Source of the DNA: Phytophthora hibernalis
Lineage: Eukaryota > Oomycota > Peronosporomycetes > Peronosporales > Peronosporaceae
Direction of reading: 5' to 3'
Assembly (NCBI GenBank): GCA_012656075.1
Contig: JAAKBF010000287.1
Location: 62,001-126,000, forward strand
Length of the DNA: 64,000 bases
Below the pieces are notes generated by a model. The model was not told the origin of the DNA and searched no databases. It was given only the letters and a program-made list of their open reading frames with translations. Positions 42,721 through 53,739 of the stretch are shown here, in pieces. Within the stretch, counting starts at the first letter, position 1; every line of letters starts with the position of its first letter. A program made the translations under genes and the position numbers.

Positions 42721-44160
42721 CTCGGTGCTCAGCGCACAACTGCAAGAACGTTCCATCCTTGAGAACTCGAAAGTGCTCACAGCCACCTGCGTATCGACAT
42801 TGATCCTGTCGAATCTGGCGAGGATTGTTTTAGCGACGGCGCATTTCTTGCTTCACCGTTTGATACCGGCGGTGTGTCTCGCACATTGTGTGCATTGTTC
42901 CATTGATTTTAATGACAAATTAGCCACGACACCCACTGGAGTAAGCGCACTACTGAGGCTACGAGACAGCGACACATACCACGCATACAGAGCTGTTAAG
43001 AAAACGGCATCCACCTACATACCTTGCTGGCCATTTTGGATGGTGGTTTCGCATTACTCAGACTTTACTGAGAAAAGTCACCGCAGGAATGTCACTTTAT
43101 ATTTTTACTCCAGTAGTTAATATACCGAATTCAGTACAACGCATGCCAATACATGCCGGTGTCAGACCGTGTTGTGGCATCTCCTATATCCCATCCTGTC
43201 TGCGTAGATATTTGAGTATCTGAGAACGTCGTGCTTTATGGTGTGTCGATAGCTCTAAAGGTAACCTTGTAGCAGCGCTTCTCTCAGTCAAGACACAGAA
43301 GACACCCGCGGACTGAAGCGCCTCCAGACATGTGGGTCACCATTGCAGGGCATTTTCTTTATGGATAAAGGTTCTGCGCGGGGCCGAAGTACTCGAAATG
43401 CAGCTGAGCCGCCGATGATTTCTACTGCCTGTTGGGCGACTTGACATGAAACCCATGGATAGAGCTCGTGGTCCTTGGGCTTCTTTAGCTAGTCCACGTC
43501 GAACGTGCCGTTGACAGTGTGGGCCGTCACGAATCGTTATTCTTGGCGATACTCTCGATTGGAATACGGGAGAGCTGCACGAACACAACTGGCTGCTTGG
43601 TAGCCTTTAACGCAGCATGCTCACCAACGGGATAAACCCACATTCCCACTCAGAAAGACGAGAAGCGTGGAGGTCGGCGACTTCGTCTCCAGATAGAGGT
43701 GACTGCACGGCACACTAACGTGCAGGATGCTACCGACTTTGACGTCTTCGTGTTGGTGCACCAAAAGAGTTTGCACCACGCCCGTCGTCGATTGGCATTT
43801 GGCGGGTCTGGCAACGCTAAGCACTACTCACGCATTGTCGATTGGTCGCAGTCGTTCACGACGAGATGTCGAAGAGCTCTACGATCACCTGGTTGCCGCT
43901 TGCAATCAGGGCGCTGCGTGCTCCGGCGCAGCGCGCGGATCTCCTCGGGCCGCGCACTGCCAGCGTTGCGGCGAAAAGGCCTGTGTGTCGAACCAGAATA
44001 TTTGTGTTAGAATATCAAAGTTGGATTCGACTGTTATAAATTGGGCTGCCTCAATGTTACCCATGGGTGCCAATGACGAATCAATGTTGCGCGGGAGATG
44101 CGACATGCCACGGTACAGCGAATCAAAACGTCCATCCGACGATTACTCACACCATTGGCA
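42721..44160. pseudogene. Unidentified gene debris, mostly minus strand
   Basis: Minus-strand fragments such as 'SALIASGNQVIVELFDISS' (43880), 'VVQTLLVHQHEDVKVGSILH' (43760), 'YLETKSPTSTLLVFLSGNVG' (43650), 'LKATKQPVVFVQLSRIPIES' (43590) and 'LKKPKDHELYPWVSCQVAQQ' (43460) read like one protein broken by stops and shifts. No family recognised. It is GC-richer than its surroundings, consistent with a former host gene. Confidence 0.35.
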
Positions 44161-44163
44161 GTA

Positions 44164-44316
44164 CAGTGCTACCCTCGTTATGCGCACCTCGATAATTAAA
44201 TACCCCGTCAAATAAGTTAAAAAATCATCGCCATTTTTACAAAATAGCTGCATCTATATCTAATCCCTCTAAAATCACTTTGCTGAACCCACTGCGCATA
44301 ACGAGGGGTAGCACTG
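44164..44316. mobile_element. MITE with CAGTGCTACCC termini, copy 1
   Basis: 153-bp element bounded by near-perfect terminal inverted repeats (CAGTGCTACCCTCGTTATGC at the left, GCATAACGAGGGGTAGCACTG at the right) and flanked by TA on both sides. TA target duplication and CAGTG ends point to the Tc1/mariner superfamily, pogo-like group. No coding capacity. The interior contains 'TAGCTGCATCTATATCTAAT'. Confidence 0.85.
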
Positions 44317-44400
44317 TATATCGGCACGCGGTCATTGGTCAATAATCGTGAAATCCAAACGCGCCCGGCTCTGGGAGTCGTCATGACGTGTAATGCACTA

Positions 44401-44554
44401 CAGTGCTACCCCTCGTTATGCGCAGTGGGTTCAGCAAAGTGATTTTAGAGGGATTAGATATAGATGCAGCTATTTGGTAAAAGTTGTGATGATTTCTAAA
44501 CTGATTTGACGGGGTATTTAATTATCGACATGCGCATAACGAGGGGTAGCACTG
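44401..44554. mobile_element. MITE with CAGTGCTACCC termini, copy 2 (opposite orientation)
   Basis: 154-bp second copy of the preceding MITE, inverted relative to it and 84 bp away. It has the same 23-24-bp termini and flanking TA. The interior matches the complement of copy 1, apart from differences of a few bases in the middle (around 44475-44500). Both termini here are full length. Confidence 0.85.
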
Positions 44555-44691
44555 TACTACAGACAACGACGGTGAAACTCAACCCCCGTAAAAACTCGAC
44601 CCCTGGGGTAACATTTCAATGTTACTGTATTCAATGCCGTAATACACTCATTTACCCAGCCTCAGTGTTTACACCAGGCCGCCTAAAATCC

Positions 44692-44729
44692 GGCGTTTGG
44701 GTTATGGCCGGGCCAAACGCCGGATTAAA
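44692..44729. repeat. Perfect hairpin AATCCGGCGTTTGG
   Basis: AATCCGGCGTTTGG and its exact complement CCAAACGCCGGATT are separated by a 12-base spacer. Related CGCCGGAAT and CCCGGCGTT follow within 80 bp, suggesting the core of another small inverted-repeat element. Confidence 0.65.
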
Positions 44730-44764
44730 AGAATGGAAACGCCGGAATAAAATATCTTGTTAAA

Positions 44765-45700
44765 TGTAAGATGCTCATTTTTGCCCGGCGTTGTTGGCGG
44801 CTTCCCGAGACCAAATTAGGCCGTTTGTGACCAAACTTGGCCGTGTCCGGTTTGGTCTCGGTTTCATAGGGATGACAACCCTTCTATCTATACACTCTTG
44901 AAGTCAAAATAGAGGAGCGAAGAATGCCGTCGCTTGATGGCTCTTCATTATCAAAGAGAAGTGGGCGTGAAGCGAGGTGCGTACTGAACGCCCAGCGCTA
45001 TTCATGGGCAGCTGCACCTGCTGAGCCAGCAGCAAGGAGGAAAAGGGGCTCAGGTCTGCAGAAGTACCAACAGGATGGGATCACAATATGAGTAGGTTGA
45101 CAATGGCTTGTTGTCGTCGCTGATGTTGATTGCTTAACACTATTTGGGATGTCTGATGTGATTCAGATCTATCGGATCCCAGCAAATTGAGGCAGCTCCT
45201 ATCGAGAATCCTCTATTACATCTTTGTTCTGAGCCTCCCGTGGCCTCACCACTTGCTGCGCTGGAATAAGCCGCTGGTTACAGGTATTTGTATGTTGTGG
45301 TGAATAATTTGACCTAGTCATTACTCTAACAATTCGTTGCGGTACATGTAGGCAATGTATTGATGTTGGTCGGAAATAATTAGCTCACAACAATCAATCT
45401 TCGCTGAAGAAAGATGATATCGTGTTCTGTCGAGATTTCTTCCTACGTTCACAGTGTGGATGTATGCTGGAGGGGCAGCACTTGCGTTTTCGTTCGCGGC
45501 AGCTTTTGCAGGTTGGGGTGTTTCATCAGCTTCTCGAGCGTTTTTAACATCAGCACACGCTGTGGCGGCCTCGCTGGATTGCTGGTCTGGCTGAATTTCT
45601 GCACTACGGTTCGAGGTGGTCTCGTGAGAGGCTTGAACAAGTTGCGGGGGTGTAATATCAATGTCACCTATATATATATATAGATCTGTGATTCCATATA
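44765..45700. other. Intergenic, no supported gene
   Basis: No frame with recognisable content. A (TA)n run lies at about 45670-45682, just downstream of the next minus-strand gene fragment. Confidence 0.5.
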
Positions 45701-45704
45701 GGCT

Positions 45705-46480
45705 TCAGTTTTTTCTTGTGACGATTTTCGCTGCTTCCCATCGTCGCCGTAACAGCCCTTCACATTTCAGTTCAATACCCAAACACATTGAAGCGTCGAA
45801 GTTGTACACCAGGACATAAGTCTGCTTCCTCTTTTTCAACCCAGCTGTGCACATCATTGCATAGATATTTTTTATCAGGGCTTCTTCATCGGGACTCACG
45901 ACGTCATCGTTGACTGTTTTTCGACAGCGTGGATAATACGACGACCTGTAGCAACAGGTTTAAGCTTGATCTGATCGTCGACGCCTACTTGACGTCTGGC
46001 AATTGGTCTAAATCCCCGCTTTTTCACACCAAGAGCAGGATTATCAAGCTGCTGAACTGCTGCGTTGCACACAATGGTAGCAATGACATCGCTTTTCGAC
46101 CACGGTTTATTCGCAGCGAGTTTTTCCGCTCTCAGCTCCTTCAGAAGTAAAAATTCACGTGCCGTAATCGAGGATTCATATTCAGGCCCGATGCCTAACA
46201 ACTCCATAAATGCCTTGCTGTTAGTCGACCTCCGAGCCTTGTGTGCATGTAAAAGGAGCTCCCGAATATCCTCCGCGACTTCATGTTGCCGAAGGAGCCG
46301 TGACTCTATTTAAGTTGTATCAAGGCGGATCATATCAAAGACACGCTCCCATGGGCGATGTTGAGGGGGTCCAGCACTGCCTAGGCGGTATTAGATCGTT
46401 GTCAAATCTGTTTTCGAGCTCCTAGACAGCAACATGCGCATTTACTCGAGCTGAGGTGTGTCTGGAAGAAAACCTGCGCA
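45705..46480 (-). pseudogene. Unknown protein, interrupted reading frame
   Basis: A coherent minus-strand protein can be read: 'HRPWERVFDMIRLDTT', stop, 'SRLLRQHEVAEDIRELLLHA', 'FMELLGIGPEYESSITAREF', 'NPALGVKKRGFRPIARRQVG'. After one A is added to the A run at 45917-45921 it continues 'VNDDVVSPDEEALIKNIYAM' and 'YVLVYNFDASMCLGIELKC', ending 'KIVTRKN'. Internal TAA near 46312 and loss of a clear start upstream suggest decay. No family recognised. It may be an accessory open reading frame of a transposon, given the surroundings. Confidence 0.4.
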
Positions 46481-46856
46481 CATCATTGAACTCTGGCATA
46501 CACTGCGGAAGTCTGTGCCGTGAAACTCAGGATTTCGGCGATGCTTGGCGCCTACATTCAAATTATGCTGAGCCACAGGAGTCAGATAATACAACCATGT
46601 CTCTCCATAAGCAGCTGTTGACCCATTCCCAGACAACACGCGTATATGATAATATCATGAGGCCCCGTGTTTTCGTGATGAGCGGCCGAAAAAGATATCT
46701 CTGGCCAAAATTAAAAAAGCAAAATATGTTTATTGGTTTTTATACGTAAAAAAGCGCGGGGTTTCCACTAGTTGTCCCATTGACGTCTAATTCGTCATAT
46801 AGGCGATGAAATTGACATGACATAGGTATCATTTTGTTTTGCTGAGGATTATTCTA

Positions 46857-47700
46857 TCCAATAGCTGTTTTCTTGGCTCTTTTCTTTTGTGGTTGTTGCT
46901 GTTGTGGACGGGCCTCCCGATATCCTCCATTACACTCTCGAGCTGCTGAACAAACAACGTGTCTTCTCGCTCGTCCTGGATGCGTTTTGCTTATACCGCC
47001 ATGTCGCCGACCTCCTTTGTAAAACCCTTGAACCATTCCGTCAGCCAGCGTAGATCGATGACACTCGCGTTCTTGTTTTTCGTGTTGCCGTGGGTTTTTG
47101 CCGAGAATGTACCGCGCCTAATTTGACTCTTATAGCGCTGCACCGTGACCAGCAGCATGCGCAAAAGCTCAGCGCACACACACGACCTACAAGGGGCAAG
47201 AAATAGTTGCATTTGTCTCGAACACCATTTCAACGCTGAAACTTGCACGTGTCAGTCTCCATAAGTACTGCTAGTGTCGTCAACATGCTTGTCACGCGTT
47301 CCGTTTTCTGCATCTTAGATAAAGAAAGCAAAAGTTCCCCAGGTTGGCCTCCTTCCCTCCCAAACACTTCGCCTCCTACGGGTCCTCTTGGATCAGTCGA
47401 GAGGCCTTTGCAGCCTATGATTCATCAATGACATAGACGCTGAGGTCTTCTTCGTCTACACCGTCCTCTTCACAGCTCTCGTGCGTCTCATAGTCGTCGT
47501 CCCCACAACAGAAGAGACAGGAGACTCGTCAGTGTCTGACCATTCACTGTCCAGAGTCTCGTGTGTTGCTGCCTTGGCCGGCTCAGCTCCTCCAGTCGCC
47601 CGAGCTTCCCCAGCACGTGATGCGGCGACATCCGCGTCAGCATTCCCTGTGTTTCGCGTGGCTCGCGCTCCATGTCGAACAGTGTTGGCGCGTAATTTAT
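46857..47700 (-). pseudogene. Relic of a repetitive transposon-associated ORF
   Basis: Fragments include 'LRMLLVTVQRYKSQIRRGTF', 'AKTHGNTKNKNASVIDLRWL', 'WFKGFTKEVGDMAV' and an acidic region 'DDDYETHESCEEDGVDEEDL'. The helix-turn block followed by 'HGNT' and a long helical segment is a pattern I associate with a repeated, integrase-like ORF family of Phytophthora genomes, but this rests on memory. Frames are interrupted at several points. Confidence 0.35.
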
Positions 47701-48099
47701 CGTGCCCAAAGAGAAAACGCTGTTTTTCAACAACTCTATAAAATACGAAAACGGGTGGTCCAACTTTAACGCCCGTTTTCTCGAAAGCACCAAAATGTAT
47801 ATTAGTATCATTTTGTTTCCCGGGGCCTCATATGATACCACTTATAATCGTATTTTACCTGCAGCAGATGATTTATCCAGACCGCTCGAGCAATATGTTG
47901 GATGATTTTTCTTCGAGCAACACACTACTATAATACCGAGCACCGTAAACTACAGTGGTGTGTCGATAAATTCCGTACGTTTGGAATGCACTACATATAT
48001 CGAAGCGAGTGTCCATCAAATAAAAAATGATGACACCACATCATGTTAGTTATTGTCCGGCATTCATACAGTGTATGTGTAGTAAGAATATGCGTGTGT

Positions 48100-48760
48100 C
48101 ATAATGGAGGCTTATACGAGATACAGACTGGGGCTATTTCCAGTCACTGCGTCCTCACTACCGAGAATTGCGATAGTGGACTGCATCAGGCGGAGATGGA
48201 TGGCAGTTATGGAGGACGGAGTCAGGGTAGATGAAACGACAAGGCGGGTGGGCTTCTTTGATGGGGGCTCGAGGGAAATCCTGGACCTGGAGGGAGCGGC
48301 AGTGTGGTGATAGAATTGGAAGGAACAAGGGCGAAGGTTGTATGGGCGGCGACGACAGCGTTAGACCGAATTTCAATGACCAACAACGTAGCGGAGTCCA
48401 TCGGGCTTCATCGAATGCTTGCACACGCAGTGGCGAAAGGCTGGAAGGGGATACACGTAGTATGAGACAGCACGCTCATACTGGGGATGATGGCACAGCG
48501 GCGTACTCCAAAATCGCGCAGGCTGTAGCATTGATACAGATTCACCAGAAAGCTGGCGGACATGTGCGAAGTAGACACCTGGACTCACCATTATAGAAGC
48601 TACAACAAAATGGCAGACTGGTTGGCCAACCAGGCCATGGACAACAAGCGCAGCCAAATGGTGCAATTTGACACAGAAGTGGGTTCGGACGAGCTGCGAG
48701 TTGGCATCCAAGGGTTGATGGGAGCGGATGTCAGGCGCTGGACGGATGTCAACGGCTAAT
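48100..48760 (+). pseudogene. RNase H domain relic of a non-LTR/LTR retroelement
   Basis: The type I RNase H signature is clear. 'RRVGFFDGGSR' continues to 'GNPGPGGSGSVVIEL' if one G is added at 48273-48275. Then come 'MTNNVAES' (catalytic Glu), 'IHVV' stop 'DSTLIL' (the third acidic residue, where a TGA replaces the usual Gly codon of GDS), and the C-terminal block 'YRSYNKMADWLANQAMD'. This domain degrades the RNA of RNA-DNA hybrids during reverse transcription. The nonsense codons and the absence of a reverse transcriptase upstream show a dead 3' fragment. Confidence 0.75.
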
Positions 48761-48779
48761 TAACCAAGGGTACAAAGGC

Positions 48780-51700
48780 AGTGAAAGGCGGGGGAATGGG
48801 ACGAAGAAGAAGAACGGAACGCCGGAGGGCGTGTCCGAAACCAAGGCAGCTATCAACACTGCGTTGGAATGGTGCTTAGAGTTCAGGTCAGGCATTGACT
48901 AGTAACACAATACACCTCATCCTTTATAACTAAAGAATATGCGTGCGTCGTTGCATTGCCGACTTATCTTCTCACTTTCATGCAAGACTACGTACTAAAT
49001 CTAACATCGCATCATTCACGGAAAATTATTCGTGCAGTGTGAACGAAACATTTCCTGCAGCTATCTTGGCCAACAAAATTTGGGGAAATTATTACGCCCG
49101 GTGGTCTATGGATACATAGTGAGAAAGTTACACGCATTGGGTGGAGTTTCGTTTAAGTAAATACGCAGGCATGATTGGCATAGTTACAAGTAGCAACCGT
49201 TTAATTAGATGCGAAGTGATGCTAGATCGATGAATTTAGGATTCCTTCAACACTTCTTCATCCAACATGTTGCTAATTCATGTACAGCTTATTTTTGCCT
49301 TCACAATCCAAAAATGGCGGCGAAGTGAACTTTGCACGACGAATTCCAATCCATTTTTCTAAAAACACTCACTTTGAAACAAAGTTTGTTATGCTCAAAG
49401 TAAAATTCAGAGCTGTTCCGTGCGAAGTCGCGACTTTGTTAATATATTACCTCGATAATGGTCGACGTATGTCATATGAAATGGGATATTACATGTATTG
49501 TGTTTTGCATGTTTTTAGACAAAATGCTCGAAAAACTATACCACTCCGTTCCAGATCAATCGCACGCCGCAACCCCAGTATTTGTTTCAAAACAATCGCA
49601 TCAGGATTTGACTTGTTTTTAGTATAGTTTGGCTCTCTACAAAACAGATGGATTGGGCGAAATCGAAAATGATCTAAAGCCAAGCTCGCTTTGGCCGGCT
49701 GCTTCGCGGCCCGGGCACCATTCAAATGAATGGACTGGGGCGAGTTCTTTGGTCGCCGGTGGAGCTCAACACACCAATGAAACCGCAAAGGGCAGTGACG
49801 TCGATTGCTACCAATAAGTGTTGCACAGCTGCAATTTTGACCGATAGTGTCTCACTGAAGTGTTTTGTTTCAATTTTTGGAACGGAGTGGTATTTATTAG
49901 ACCTGGCAACTCGCTTGTATCCTAATTACGACTTTACGCTGAAGCGGAAGTGTAAGCTTAAAGGCAGCTGCTAACCCCCAAAAACTCGGCTTTTGAAGCT
50001 GAACCGTCTCGTTTACTTACATGGAAACGCAGAAATGTTCTGGGAGTGCAATAGCGAGTGCATCTCGGCCTTTTGCACAGCGGAGCAAATGTCGCTAGCC
50101 GCCTTGATTTTGGACGGTCCTCGAGGCGTATGACAGGCAGGTGCGTATCGGAGAGTAGATCAACACTAACAAATCAATATAAAAAGAAATTAACTTGCTG
50201 GTTCCAAGGCGTTTTCACGACTGAGCTTTCCTGCACTAGGAGGCGGCCATCCTTCCTATACAGGCGTACCATATTCTGCTATCGTGACGTGCCTGATTTG
50301 ACACCCCTTCCGTCGTCTCCACATGCCGGTGTCCTTGTCCTGGCCTTCTACAGGTCCGCGCCTTCCGTCCTCACGATGCCTCGAAGCCGTCGCCGTCAAC
50401 GTTCCTTGGCGTAACTTCAATTTCGAAAAATGGGACCCCGGTTTCACCAATCCCAGGGTCCCACCAAAGAGATCCAAAAACTATAGTTGCGTCACCGAGC
50501 GACCATCCCCGTGTAGCTGCGACAGGGCCGCCAGCTCATCCTCACGTTGCTGCTCGGTACGAAGTTGAGCAGCAATCCCGTCAAGCCAGATTGCTTCCAA
50601 GCCAAGACAGTTGCCACCGTTCTGACTCGGGACACAAATCGATACCGAGTTGCTAATTTAGAGGTCTAAAATAGAGTGCACAATAAAGGCGAACGACAGT
50701 AAAAAGCAATTGAATAATGACAAGTACAGCGGGTGGAAAAAATGGGCATCCACCCGGCAAAACACAAAACAAAATTCATTATCAACAACCTTACAAAAAT
50801 TAAGTCAAAATTGAAGTTGAAGTCCATTTCTTCTTAGTACATGTACTAAATATTGATGTCAGAAACTACCGAGTATTCTCTGGATTTTAATCCAGAGTTT
50901 CTCCCTAAAGGGCCTCAATAAAACCTCTAACCTTTATGTATTTACCTTTGCAAAATCTTGTGTCTGGTAGAACGCCAGTTTTCAAATATCTTAGAAATTG
51001 GTAGACCTGTTATATAAGATCCATGTCGGATTTTTAGTCGAAATCGGTGGGTGTTCACTCTTTAGTTAAATGAAGGTGTAGCCAAATGACACCTCTGTTT
51101 AGTCAGTTCAAGTTAATTTACCCTTAATATCTAATAACCGGTTGACAATGAAAACACCCAGAAGAATGTCGACCGTAGCGGCCACGGGTAACATCAAAAC
51201 CCATCCACCCACTGAATGTTGCTTGAAGGGAATGGGTGAAACAAAAAGGCCAGAGTTTATCAACAAAACCCGAGCGTTGGCTGCTTTGCTGTGGCCTCGT
51301 ACTCGTGTTAGGAATACGCCTCCTTGTTTGGTGTACATAGTTTTCTATCGGTGAATGGACATCTACGAAGATATCAAAAATGTAAGAAATCACGAAGAGA
51401 CTGGTTACTGAAGAGTTCGGCAAAACAACTACTTCACCTTAGGAGCCCATGTGTTGTTACTGGACAGTGTATGAGAATTGCGTCTCCAACGTGATAGCAG
51501 ATACAATCCAGAGCTTCTCCGTGTAAAACACGGCGTTAGTTACAAATTATGGAAATACGGTAAACGTATTATTTTAAAGCAATATGACTATAGAATTATT
51601 TTTGAAAAATACTATCCACTTCAATATACAACGGTATTAATATTTATAGTGCAAAGTGCAAAAGTGATAGGGCAAAGTGAACAGCCTAGTTGATTTATTT

Positions 51701-51945
51701 ACAACTATCCAGCTACCTACATGTATTCAGACAGAACGCCTTCGTTGGTCAGCTTCCTCTGTTGTAACTACTGTCCATAGTTTGAGCACGTGCAAGATGG
51801 CTTCGCCTTGCCTATTTTCTTGATGTCGTGGGCAGACGTTTTCCTTCTCCCCAGTTGAAGACAATTTAAGCGGACAATGCTCAAGTTTGCTAACTACCTC
51901 TTCATCGAGCAATATTATAGCTGGGTGCCGCTGGACGCTCAATGT
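48780..51945. other. AT-rich intergenic DNA
   Basis: No supported gene in 3.1 kb. There is one GC-richer island near 49680-49800, and a minus-strand frame at 50256-50477 of uncertain value. Otherwise low-complexity AT-rich sequence typical of repeat graveyards. Confidence 0.5.
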
Positions 51946-51954
51946 AATCTAGCG

Positions 51955-52100
51955 CCGTGATGAAGTGCGGGTGCATCCTAATTTTGAGTAACTTTTGCTG
52001 ACTTCTGAGTAATCTAGTGCTGGTGCAACCTAATTTTGGTTAACTTTTGCTGACATCTAGCAAAAGTTAATAACCAAAATTAGATTGCACCAGCACTGTG
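51955..52100. mobile_element. Foldback MITE with (C)AGTGCTGGTGCAA ends plus a partial copy
   Basis: At 52016-52098 the sequence folds on itself: TAGTGCTGGTGCAACCTAAT... pairs with the complement ending ...ATTAGATTGCACCAGCACTG over about 36-38 bp per arm, with a loop of under 10 bases. Just upstream (about 51966-52006) a related half (GTGCGGGTGCATCCTAATTT) repeats the left arm, probably an older copy into which or beside which this one inserted. No coding sequence. Confidence 0.75.
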
Positions 52101-52527
52101 TCTCTAAGTCTCGGAACGGAAAAATGAATAAAATCGCCAGGGGTCTTTTCTGAGTAAAGTCTAGCTATGCACAGGTTATGATGAGCTCCAGTCCAACCAG
52201 GGCAGATAATGAATGGCCGTTTGTTTACAGAACTGCGCCTCGAGTCGGAACGGCTTGGGTAAGCAATCCATCATTATTAATACAACACTCGGTTCAAACG
52301 TTAACATTTGTTTAGATTCACATGTCAATGCCTTCTCTTTCACTTGGAGTCTACAGCCACAAGTAAACGTACTTACGGACTATTGCGATGCCCAATCCAG
52401 ATGGCTGCGCTGGCGCGTCCTTACCGCTTCATCATCCAAACTTTGGACCAAAGCTCTGCTGTCCGATCTCAACTCGGCTCCCCGTCTCCACCGTGCCAAG
52501 CTGCAATGCGAGTGGGTCGCCCAAACG

Positions 52528-52546
52528 TTGCCATTCCTCAATTTGC
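52528..52546 (+). promoter_or_regulatory. Oomycete Inr/FPR core promoter of carbonic anhydrase 2
   Basis: TTGCCATTCCTCAATTTGC matches the Inr plus flanking CAATTT signature and sits about 60-75 bp upstream of the start codon at 52604. Confidence 0.75.
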
Positions 52547-52603
52547 TCTCAACGCAACACCTCGCCTCGCTTTCTTCGACTCCGATCCGACTGCGTTCCG
52601 GCA

Positions 52604-53472
52604 ATGAAGTTCCTCGCCTCCGTCTCTGCTGTCTTTGCAGCCTGCGCTATGACCGTCTCGGCTGACGTGTCTGGTGGTCCCGTTTGGGGTTACCGTGCCA
52701 ACGACGCCAGCATGGTGCATCACTCCAACTGGTCCTCGAATTGGGATGCCTGCGGAGGTGTCCGTCAGTCGCCCATCGACATCGTCACGACCGCCAAGGT
52801 CGGCAAGGGAAAGAAGAAACCGCTCAAGTTCACTGGCAAGTGCTCGCGGTACAACCTGACGGAGCCCGCTGAGCCTCTTGAGGTGGACGTCATTGGTGGC
52901 AACTGCGCTGTGACGGTGAAGAATGCCGCCTACAAAATGGCTCAGTTCCACCTGCACGCTCCTTCGGAGCACACGCTGGACGGCGAGCCCCTGGACGGCG
53001 AGATCCACTTTGTGCACTCGTCCAGTGACGCCTCCGCGCTTCTTGTGGTGGGCATTTTCCTCAAGATTGGAGTGAAGTCTGACCCCTGGCTCAGCCCGGT
53101 GCTCAACGCCCTTGAGCTTGTTAACTCGACTGAGCAGACTGACGCCATCGTTGTGGGCCTGTGAGTAAAACATCATTGACGTTGGGCTTATGTATTCTCA
53201 CTAACCTTGTGAAATACTGCAGGAAATCGTACTCGACTCTTATCAAGCAGGCCAGCAAGACCAGCGGAATCTACAACTACCCAGGCAGCCTCACAACCCC
53301 GGGCTGCGATGAGACTGCTGACTGGTGGGTGGTGCAGGCACCGATCACTATCTCTTCGATCGACTTCGGCCGTCTTCACCAGGACCTGGTTGAGTACCAC
53401 ATCACCGACAATGGCGACAACGCGCGTCCGACGCAGCCTCTGAACGGCCGCAAGGTCATCCGGTACAACTAA
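52604..53472 (+). CDS. Secreted alpha-carbonic anhydrase 2 (intact)
   Basis: Exon 1 52604-53160, intron 53161-53222 (GTGAGT...CTGCAG, 62 nt), exon 2 53223-53472; 268 residues. There is a 20-residue signal peptide, then a full alpha-CA domain: 'RQSPIDIV', zinc-binding His in 'QFHLHAPSEH' and 'EIHFVHSS', and 'GSLTTPGCDETADWWV' carrying the active-site Thr. One NLT glycosylation site lies before the zinc motif. It is about 90 percent identical by eye to copy 1, but with the intact 'GIFLKIGVKSDPWLSP' segment. It ends in 'RKVIRYN' without an ER-retention or GPI signal, so secretion is expected. Confidence 0.95.
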
Positions 53473-53739
53473 GGTATTAATACCGTACCACAAGATCGTC
53501 AGCGATACACTGCATTGAATAAACCCAACATGTTCCGTTTACCTCGACCGCAGAGGAAACGTCGGCTATTTAATCGTTACATGTATTAATTATTTCGTCA
53601 CCACTAGACAAGACCAAAGCACAATCTTGCTGAAATCGTTCCATTGTAATTCACGCGATCTGGACTTCCGGTGCGTCTACAGTACCAACGAGTTTACGGC
53701 ACAAATTTCACCGGCGAGCTCTACAGATTTGCCACAATG

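Larger units (their letters stand above)
52375..53640 (+). repeat. Duplicated segment B (carbonic anhydrase gene and flanks)
   Basis: Counterpart of 28225-29560. Homology runs from about 230 bp upstream of the ATG through the intron to roughly 170 bp past the stop. The two copies are in the same orientation and 24.1 kb apart. Confidence 0.8.

Noticed and set aside
52538..53176. Minus-strand 212-codon frame opposite carbonic anhydrase 2
   Set aside because: Mirror of a strongly coding exon; the same shadow appears opposite copy 1.
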